DNA from: Candidatus Luteimonas excrementigallinarum
Lineage (GTDB): Bacteria > Pseudomonadota > Gammaproteobacteria > Xanthomonadales > Xanthomonadaceae
DNA length: 7,414 nucleotides
Assembly (NCBI GenBank): GCA_019115725.1
Contig: DXCY01000127.1
Coordinates: forward strand, 1 to 7,414
Reading direction: 5' to 3'
Below, piece by piece: positions 1 to 7,414 of this stretch. The notes under the pieces were generated by a model, which made no database searches, was not told where the DNA came from, and was given only the letters and a program-made list of their open reading frames with translations. A program made the position numbers and the translations under genes. The stretch's first letter is position 1, and each line of letters opens with the position of its first letter.

Positions 1-2687
<2,687 letters not shown>

Positions 2688-2741
2688 CGCTTGGGGCTCC
2701 GCTCGCGGCCGCCTGTACGGCCGTGGTTTGGTCAATGGATC

Positions 2742-2754
2742 GAATCCCCGATTC
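2742..2754. promoter_or_regulatory. 13-bp palindrome overlapping the aceE -10 element (possible operator)
   Basis: The sequence GAATC-CCC-GATTC is a perfect inverted repeat with 5-bp arms and a 3-bp centre. It overlaps the first four bases of the -10 hexamer read from the aceE side and extends into the expected transcription start. A repressor bound here would block aceE transcription. It does not resemble the E. coli PdhR site (TTGGTnnnACCAA). A perfect 5+5 repeat can arise by chance, so the operator role is inferred from its position. Confidence 0.3.
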
Positions 2755-2759
2755 TAACA
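2751..2759 (-). promoter_or_regulatory. Candidate extended -10 promoter of aceE
   Basis: On the minus strand the sequence reads TGTTAGAAT, which matches the extended -10 consensus TGnTATAAT at all but one position of the hexamer. It stands about 63 nt before the aceE start, so the mRNA would carry a leader of roughly 55 nt. No convincing -35 hexamer lies 16-18 nt upstream (sequence there is close to CCGGTA), which is usual for extended -10 promoters. The assignment rests on sequence match and position only. Confidence 0.5.
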
Positions 2760-2860
2760 GGCATGGCTGCTCTTACCGGTCCGGCCCGGAGCGTGGCGCC
2801 CCCTGTCAGGCCCGGCCCGGACGGGCGTTTTCACCCCGTCTTCACTACTCTGGTCCATGA

Positions 2861-2880
2861 TTCCCCGGCTTCAGGGGGAA
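2861..2880 (+). promoter_or_regulatory. Small inverted repeat upstream of the sensor kinase gene
   Basis: TTCCCC at 2861-2866 pairs with GGGGAA at 2875-2880 around an 8-nt loop, 46 nt before the kinase ATG. It could be a leader hairpin or a protein-binding palindrome. Just before it, TTCAC occurs twice exactly 11 bp apart (2830-2834 and 2841-2845), about one helical turn. I could not find a convincing sigma-70 promoter for the operon in this stretch. The function is unknown. Confidence 0.25.
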
Positions 2881-2926
2881 GGACCGCCGGTACCGACGCC
2901 CACGTCCCTGCCGACGTTGTCGATCA

Positions 2927-4732
2927 ATGCCCATAACCACCACAGCAGTCGCACCTTCGAGATACCGCATGCCGGGATTGTTCCTGGCGGTGGCGGTGAT
3001 CGTGGTGCTGCCCTTCATCCTCAATGCGCTCGCGTCCCGGGCCAACCACCGGGCCCAGGCGTGGCTGGTGCAAAGCCACCAGGTGGAAGCCCGGATCAGC
3101 ACCCTGGCGGCAGACGTGCGCAGCGTGGAAGCGGCGGCGCTGGGCCAGGGGTACGGCGTGGATATCGAGCTGCTGCGCGAGCGGATCAGCTACAGCCGGC
3201 CGCGGATCGGCCCGCTCACCGATGAGCTGCACGCGCTGACCCGCGACAACCCGGTGCAACAGCGCCTGCTGGGCGAGCTGCAGACCATGCTCGACCTGCG
3301 CCTGGGCGAGATCTACCGCCTGCTGGACACCGCCACGCGGCCGACCACGGCGGAAGTGGAAACCATGCTCACCCGCTATCCCATCCACGCGCTGATCGAC
3401 CAGATCAACGCCGAGGAGCACCGACTGCTGGAGCTGCGCCAGACCGAAGCCCGGGTCGCCGACCGCCGCGCCACCCTGGTGGGCAGCGCCGGCCTGGTGC
3501 TGCAGCTGCTGCTGCTCAGCCTGCTGGCCTGGTACAGCCTGCGCCAGGGCGTGCGCCGCCTGGATGCCGAACGCGACGCCCGCAGCGCCAGCACCCGCGC
3601 GGCAGTGATGCTGGACACGGTGCGCGAACCGATCGCGCTGCTGGACCGCAGCAACCGGGTGCTGATGTACAACACCGCCTTCGCCGAGCTGTACGGGGTG
3701 GAGGAGGACTGCCGCGGCGAGCCGCTGGCCAGCATCGGTGATGGCGTGTGGCAGGAGCCGTCGGTGCTGCGGCGGCTGACCGATGTGCTCACCCGCGGGC
3801 GCGAGCTGTGGGATTTCCAGGTCACCCAGCGCACGGCCGACGCCGTGGAACGGGTGATGCTGCTCTCGGCCCGGCGCATGGAACTGCCCGACAGCGAGCA
3901 GCAGGCAGTGCTGCTGACCGCCAGCGACATCAGCGCGCAGATCCTGCACGAGCGCCAGATCCGCGAGCTCAACCGCCAGCTGGAAGGCAAGATCGAACAG
4001 GTGTCGGACGTGAACCGCGAGCTGGAGGCGTTCAGCTACTCGGTCTCCCACGACCTGCGCGCACCGCTGCGCCATATCGGCGGCTTCGCCGACAAGCTGG
4101 GCCGGCGCATGGGCGAGGACATCGACGAGAAGAACCGCCACTACCTCGACGTGATCATCGAATCAAGCAAGCGGATGTCGGCGCTGATCGACGACCTGCT
4201 GGTGTATTCACGCCTGGGCCGCAGCGCGCTGCGCCTGCAGATGGTGGACATGCAGTCGATGGTCAACGACACCCGCGCCCTGCTGGACGCCAACGCGCGC
4301 CAGGATCATCCCGACCACACGATCCACTGGCAGCTGGGTAATCTGCCGGTGGTGGTGGGAGATGAGAACATGCTGCGCCAGGTGTGGCTGAACCTGCTTG
4401 GCAACGCGGTCAAATACAGCGCCGGCAGCGAGCCCGCGCGGATCTCGGTCAGCCACGATCTGGAGCCCGACGGCAGCCACCACTTCACGGTGGTGGACAA
4501 CGGGGCCGGCTTCGACATGAAATACAGCGACAAGCTGTTCGGCGTGTTCCAGCGCCTGCATGCACCGAGCGAATTTCCCGGCACCGGCATTGGACTGGCC
4601 AGCGTGCGCCGGGTGCTGGGTCGCCACGGCGGCCGGATCTGGGCAGAATCCGAACCAGGCAAAGGCGCCACCTTCCACTTCACCCTGCCCGCCGCCAGCG
4701 AGCAGCAGGAACCGACGGACCACGGAACATGA
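2927..4732 (+). CDS. Membrane sensor histidine kinase: CHASE3-like, PAS, HisKA, HATPase_c
   Basis: This 601-aa inner-membrane kinase should sense a signal and autophosphorylate on H375, then pass the phosphate to the receivers encoded just downstream. TM1 lies at about 17-36 and TM2 at about 184-204. The roughly 145-residue periplasmic part between them is helical and resembles CHASE3. A cytoplasmic PAS domain (about 228-341) begins MLDTVREPIALLDRSNRV and contains MLLSARRMEL, the style of PAS found in CheB/CheR-type proteins. A coiled coil at about 342-368 leads to HisKA with FSYSVSHDLRAPLRHI at 369-384. The HATPase_c domain has the N box N489 and N493, G1 DNGAGF at 524-529, the F box around LFGVFQRL (537-544) and G2 GTGIGL at 552-557, so it looks catalytically intact. 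The HisKA sequence is of the phytochrome (Cph1) type, but no GAF/PHY photosensor is present. The start is uncertain: the ATG at 2927 has no clear ribosome site, while an in-frame ATG at 2969 (M15) has GAG 7 nt upstream. The ligand is not predictable. Confidence 0.9.
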   Translation: MPITTTAVAPSRYRMPGLFLAVAVIVVLPFILNALASRANHRAQAWLVQSHQVEARISTLAADVRSVEAAALGQGYGVDIELLRERISYSRPRIGPLTDELHALTRDNPVQQRLLGELQTMLDLRLGEIYRLLDTATRPTTAEVETMLTRYPIHALIDQINAEEHRLLELRQTEARVADRRATLVGSAGLVLQLLLLSLLAWYSLRQGVRRLDAERDARSASTRAAVMLDTVREPIALLDRSNRVLMYNTAFAELYGVEEDCRGEPLASIGDGVWQEPSVLRRLTDVLTRGRELWDFQVTQRTADAVERVMLLSARRMELPDSEQQAVLLTASDISAQILHERQIRELNRQLEGKIEQVSDVNRELEAFSYSVSHDLRAPLRHIGGFADKLGRRMGEDIDEKNRHYLDVIIESSKRMSALIDDLLVYSRLGRSALRLQMVDMQSMVNDTRALLDANARQDHPDHTIHWQLGNLPVVVGDENMLRQVWLNLLGNAVKYSAGSEPARISVSHDLEPDGSHHFTVVDNGAGFDMKYSDKLFGVFQRLHAPSEFPGTGIGLASVRRVLGRHGGRIWAESEPGKGATFHFTLPAASEQQEPTDHGT

Positions 4733-5169
4733 CCCAACTTCGCACCATCCTGCTGGCCGAGGACAGTCCGCACGACGCGGAAATGGCGATCGACGCGCTG
4801 CGCGACGCCAACCTGGCCAACCCCATCGTGCACGTGGAAGATGGCGTCGAGGCGCTGGACTACCTGCTGCGCCGCGGCCGCTTCCAGGGGCGCGAGGACC
4901 GCGATCCGGCGGTGCTGCTGCTGGACATCAAGATGCCGCGCATGGACGGCCTGGAAGTACTGACCGAGCTGCGCAAGGACAGCCGCTTCAACCACCTGCC
5001 GGTGGTGATCCTGTCCTCCTCGCGCGAGGAGAGCGATCTGGCCCGCAGCTGGGACCTGGGCGTTAACGCCTATGTGGTCAAGCCGGTGGACGTGGACCAG
5101 TTCTTCGACGCGGTGCGTACGCTGGGCCGGTTCTGGGCGGTGCTCAACGAGCCGCCGGCGGCGGAATAG
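4729..5169 (+). CDS. Single-domain response regulator, Rcp1-like
   Basis: This 146-aa protein is a stand-alone CheY-like receiver with no output domain. The acidic pocket is E11/D12 (LLAEDSPHD), the phosphoacceptor is D66 in LLLDIKMPRMDG, the switch serine is S96 in VILSSSREE, and the conserved lysine is K118 in VVKPVD. All the residues needed for phosphorylation are present. The long insert between beta-2 and beta-3 (YLLRRGRFQGREDRDPAV) and the C-terminal FW motif (FFDAVRTLGRFWAVLNEPP) are typical of the Rcp1 family, which pairs with phytochrome-type kinases. Its ATG overlaps the kinase stop as ATGA, so the two genes are translationally coupled, and the kinase is its expected phosphodonor. 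With no effector domain it should act by binding a partner or by relaying phosphate. The target is unknown. Confidence 0.95.
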   Translation: MTQLRTILLAEDSPHDAEMAIDALRDANLANPIVHVEDGVEALDYLLRRGRFQGREDRDPAVLLLDIKMPRMDGLEVLTELRKDSRFNHLPVVILSSSREESDLARSWDLGVNAYVVKPVDVDQFFDAVRTLGRFWAVLNEPPAAE

Positions 5170-5178
5170 GCCGGTCTG

Positions 5179-5553
5179 ATGAACCGGGCGCCGGGCCAGC
5201 CATACCGGGTGCTGTTGATCGAGGATTCCCGCGATGACGCGGAGCTGATTGCCTTTGCCCTGGCCGATGGCGGCCTGCAGGCGGACTGCCAGCGCGCGTG
5301 GTCGGCCGACACCCTGCGCGAGGCGCTGCGCGACGCCGCGCCGCAACTGGTGCTGTCGGACCTCAACCTGCCCGGGTTCTGCGCTGAAGAAGCGTTGCAG
5401 ATGGTGCGCGCGCACGATCCGCGGCTGCCGTTCGTGCTGCTCACCGGCACACCGGCCATCGCCCTGCCCGAGCCGCTACCGGGCACCGATGGCCTGCTGT
5501 CCAAGGACGACCTGCAGCAGCTGCCCGACCTGGTCCGGCAGCTGCTGCGGTAG
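5179..5553 (+). CDS. Second stand-alone receiver-domain protein with unusual alpha-4 region
   Basis: This 124-aa protein is a single receiver domain. It shows the acidic pair E15/D16 (LLIEDSRDDAEL), phosphoacceptor D61 in LVLSDLNLPGF, switch threonine T89 in FVLLTGTP, and lysine K109 in LLSKDDL. The first half is a standard receiver of the kind seen next to phytochrome-type kinases. The region between T89 and K109 is two residues shorter than in its neighbour and reads TPAIALPEPLPGTDG, with four prolines where helix alpha-4 normally lies. The gene follows the first regulator after 9 nt and has only a weak ribosome site (AGGCCGG), which suggests coupled translation. The TAG stop falls inside a GTAG-type REP palindrome. 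It could be a phosphate sink, a relay partner or a competitor for the kinase. No output domain is present. Confidence 0.9.
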   Translation: MNRAPGQPYRVLLIEDSRDDAELIAFALADGGLQADCQRAWSADTLREALRDAAPQLVLSDLNLPGFCAEEALQMVRAHDPRLPFVLLTGTPAIALPEPLPGTDGLLSKDDLQQLPDLVRQLLR

Positions 5554-5576
5554 GTCGGGGCTACGCCCCCGACCTG
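5550..5576 (+). repeat. GTAG-headed REP-like palindrome
   Basis: A GTAG tetranucleotide at 5550-5553 is followed by a stem. AGGTCGGGG (5552-5560) and CCCCGACCT (5567-5575) are perfect 9-bp arms around a 6-nt loop (CTACGC), and the loop contains CTAC, the complement of the head. This is the layout of the GTAG-type REP elements known from Stenotrophomonas maltophilia (SMAG), which are mobilised or bound by RAYT (TnpA-REP) transposases. It sits at the junction of two convergent genes, a common place for REPs, where it may protect mRNA 3' ends. It contains the stop codon of the upstream receiver gene. No T-run follows on either strand, so it is not a classic intrinsic terminator. Only one copy is in the window, so the family assignment rests on structure. 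Confidence 0.65.
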
Positions 5577-5611
5577 CGGATATCCCGGCGCCCGGCCGGC
5601 GATCCGCGGCG

Positions 5612-7414
5612 TCAGCTGCCGCGGCTCTTGCGGATCTGCGATTCGACCGCGGCAATGGCGGTCATGTTGATCACCCGCCGCGGGGTGGCGGTGGGGGTCA
5701 TGATGTGGGCCGGGCGGCTCACACCCATCAGGATCGGCCCCAGCGCGGCGCCATCGGTCATCACCCGCACCATGTTGTAGGTGATGTTGGCCGCGTCCAG
5801 GTTCGGCAGCACCAGCAGGTTGGGCTGACCGGACAGCGTGGTGTTGGGGAAGATCCGCCGACGCATCACTTCGTCCCAGGCGGTGTCGGGCATCATCTCG
5901 CCGTCCACTTCCAGCTTGGGCGCACGCTGGGCCAGGATCTCCCGCACCCGGCGCATCTTCAGCGCGCTGGGGCTGGTGTGGCTGCCGTAGTTGGAGTGCG
6001 ACAGCAGCGCCACCTTGGGCTCGATCCCGAACAGCTTGAGCCGGTAGGCGCCCTGGATGGTGGCCTCGGCCAGCTGCTCAGCGGTGGGATCCTCCTGCAC
6101 GTGGGTGTCGAGGAAGAACCACAGGCCGCGGTCGCTGACCACGCCGGTCATGGCGGCGGTGCTCTGCGCGCCCCGGTCCAGCGGCAGCACGCTGCGGATG
6201 TAGCCGAGCTTCTTGTGATAGCGCCCGACCATCCCACACAGCATGGCGTCGGCCTCCCCGCGCTCGACCATCAGCGCGGCGATCAGCGCCGGCCGCGAGC
6301 GCATCAGGTTCTTGGCCGAATCCGGGGTGATCCCGCGGCGCTCGGTGAGAGCGTGGAACTGGGTCCAGTAATCGTGGAAACGCGGATCATCGTTGATGTT
6401 GGTCAGGTCGAAGTCGCGCCCTTCCTCCAGCCGCAGGCCGAGCTTGCGGATGCGGGTTTCGATCACGTCCGGGCGCCCGATCAGGATCGGCCGCGCCAGG
6501 CCCTCGTCGACCACGGTCTGCACCGCGCGCAGCACGATCTCCTCCTCGCCCTCGGCGTAGACCACGCGCTGGCGGTCACCTCGGGCGCGGTCGTACACCG
6601 GCTTCATCACCAGCGCGGTGCGGGTGAGGAAGTGGCCGAGCTTCTCGCGGTAGGCGTCCATGTTCTCGATCGGGCGCTGGGCCACACCGGAGTCCATGGC
6701 GGCCTGGGCCACGGCCGGCGCCAGCACGGTCAGCAGACGCTGGTCGAACGGGCGCGGGATGATGTACTCCGGACCGAAGGTGGGCACATCACCGCCGTAG
6801 GCGCTGCCCAGGTCGCTGGCCTCGGCCTTGGCCAGGTCGGCGATGGCGTGCACGCAGGCGAGCTTCATCTCCTCGTTGATGCCGGTGGCGCCGGCATCCA
6901 GCGCGCCGCGGAAGATGTAGGGGAAGCAGACCGCGTTGTTGACCTGGTTGGGATAGTCGGAGCGGCCGGTGGCGATGATCACGTCCGGGCGGACCTTCTT
7001 CGCCTCCTCCGGCAGGATCTCGGGATACGGGTTGGCCAGCGCCAGGATCACCGGGCGCTCGGCCATGGTGGCCACCATTTCCGGCTTGAGGATGCCGCCG
7101 GCCGACAGGCCCAGGAACACGTCGGCGCCGGCCACGATCTCGGCCAGTTCACGCTTGTCGGTGTCGCGGGCGTAGCGCTGCTTGGCCTCGTCCAGGTCAT
7201 CGCGGCCGCTGTGGATCACGCCGCCGCGGTCGAACGCGGTGATGTTCTCCCGCTTCAGGCCCAGCGCCACCAGCATGTCCAGGCAGGCGATGCCCGCCGC
7301 ACCGGCACCGGTGGTGGCCAGCTTGACGTCCTCGATCTTCTTGCCGGCGATCTCCAGCGCGTTGACCACCGCCGCGCCAACGATGATCGCGGTGCCGTGC
7401 TGGTCGTCGTGGAA
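5612..7414 (-). CDS. maeB: NADP-dependent malic enzyme, MaeB type with PTA-like domain (5' end off the window)
   Basis: This enzyme oxidatively decarboxylates malate to pyruvate, usually with NADP, in the cytoplasm. The 600 visible residues begin at FHDDQHGTA, the conserved metal/substrate segment. Compared with E. coli MaeB (759 aa), about 160 N-terminal residues are off the right edge. The Rossmann glycine motif GAGAAG lies at visible residues 36-41, with ALANPYPEI and the NQVNNAVCFPYIFRGALD signature further on. From about residue 280 (VVYAEGEEE) to the end it carries a phosphotransacetylase-like domain with SHSNYGS at 472-478 and the GPILMG segment. The PTA stretch GELQ-x-DAA is replaced by GEMMPDTA, as expected for a regulatory rather than catalytic domain. 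In this family that domain mediates inhibition by acetyl-CoA. The gene ends in KSRGS and converges on the receiver operon. NADP preference is inferred from family, not from specificity residues. Confidence 0.96.
   Translation of the reverse strand, partial: FHDDQHGTAIIVGAAVVNALEIAGKKIEDVKLATTGAGAAGIACLDMLVALGLKRENITAFDRGGVIHSGRDDLDEAKQRYARDTDKRELAEIVAGADVFLGLSAGGILKPEMVATMAERPVILALANPYPEILPEEAKKVRPDVIIATGRSDYPNQVNNAVCFPYIFRGALDAGATGINEEMKLACVHAIADLAKAEASDLGSAYGGDVPTFGPEYIIPRPFDQRLLTVLAPAVAQAAMDSGVAQRPIENMDAYREKLGHFLTRTALVMKPVYDRARGDRQRVVYAEGEEEIVLRAVQTVVDEGLARPILIGRPDVIETRIRKLGLRLEEGRDFDLTNINDDPRFHDYWTQFHALTERRGITPDSAKNLMRSRPALIAALMVERGEADAMLCGMVGRYHKKLGYIRSVLPLDRGAQSTAAMTGVVSDRGLWFFLDTHVQEDPTAEQLAEATIQGAYRLKLFGIEPKVALLSHSNYGSHTSPSALKMRRVREILAQRAPKLEVDGEMMPDTAWDEVMRRRIFPNTTLSGQPNLLVLPNLDAANITYNMVRVMTDGAALGPILMGVSRPAHIMTPTATPRRVINMTAIAAVESQIRKSRGS

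Noticed and set aside
2688..2750. PdhR-type operator upstream of aceE
   Set aside because: The nearest sequence (GGTTTGGTCAAT) lacks the two-fold TTGGTnnnACCAA symmetry.
2857..3225. Plus-strand frame starting at 2857 as an alternative N-terminus or leader peptide of the kinase
   Set aside because: It is out of frame with the kinase, and after 2927 it reads through kinase coding sequence as a Gly/Ala/Arg-rich shadow. The nearby AGGGGGAAGG is not at ribosome-site distance from any supported start.
2924..4141. Minus-strand open frame (405 codons) opposite the kinase gene
   Set aside because: It is Gln/His/Ala-rich and antisense to clear TM, PAS and HisKA coding sequence, so it is a shadow.
2927..4732. 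Bacteriophytochrome photoreceptor
   Set aside because: The kinase core and partner are phytochrome-type, but there is no GAF or PHY domain and no chromophore-binding region. The N-terminus is a two-TM periplasmic sensor.
4306..5415. Minus-strand open frame (369 codons) opposite the kinase C-terminus and receivers
   Set aside because: It is antisense to HATPase and receiver motifs with intact catalytic residues and has no domain of its own.
5552..5575. Intrinsic terminator for the receiver operon or maeB
   Set aside because: The stem is strong, but no run of T follows it on either strand. The GTAG head and loop fit a REP-type repeat better.

Overview
The window is GC-rich with strong G/C preference at third codon positions. 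Several things point to a gammaproteobacterium of the Xanthomonadaceae (Stenotrophomonas, Xanthomonas or a close relative): the homodimeric-type PDH E1, the MaeB-type malic enzyme, and a GTAG-headed palindrome of the REP type described from Stenotrophomonas maltophilia. The genus is an inference from these features, not a database match.

Layout: (1) Positions 1-2687, minus strand: aceE, the E1 subunit of pyruvate dehydrogenase. Its start is in the window and its last one or two codons lie just past the left edge. (2) Positions 2688-2926: a divergent intergenic region with a good extended -10 promoter for aceE, a 13-bp palindrome overlapping it, and a small hairpin before the plus-strand operon. 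(3) Positions 2927-5553, plus strand: a compact three-gene two-component operon. It encodes a membrane sensor histidine kinase (two TM helices, CHASE3-like periplasmic bundle, PAS, phytochrome-type HisKA, HATPase_c), an Rcp1-like single-domain response regulator overlapping it by ATGA, and a second stand-alone receiver 9 nt further on. None of the three has a DNA-binding or enzymatic output domain. (4) Positions 5550-5576: a GTAG-type REP palindrome whose head supplies the stop codon of the second receiver gene. (5) Positions 5612-7414, minus strand: maeB, an NADP-type malic enzyme with a C-terminal phosphotransacetylase-like domain. Its N-terminal part (about 160 residues by family comparison) lies beyond the right edge.

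The flanking metabolic genes are linked through pyruvate: malic enzyme makes pyruvate, PDH converts it to acetyl-CoA, and acetyl-CoA is the known type of allosteric effector acting on the PTA-like domain of MaeB enzymes. Whether the signalling operon has anything to do with this is not shown by the sequence. Its receiver-only outputs suggest control by protein-protein contact. The most unusual part of the window is this kinase-receiver-receiver cassette, in particular the second receiver with its shortened, proline-rich alpha-4 region.
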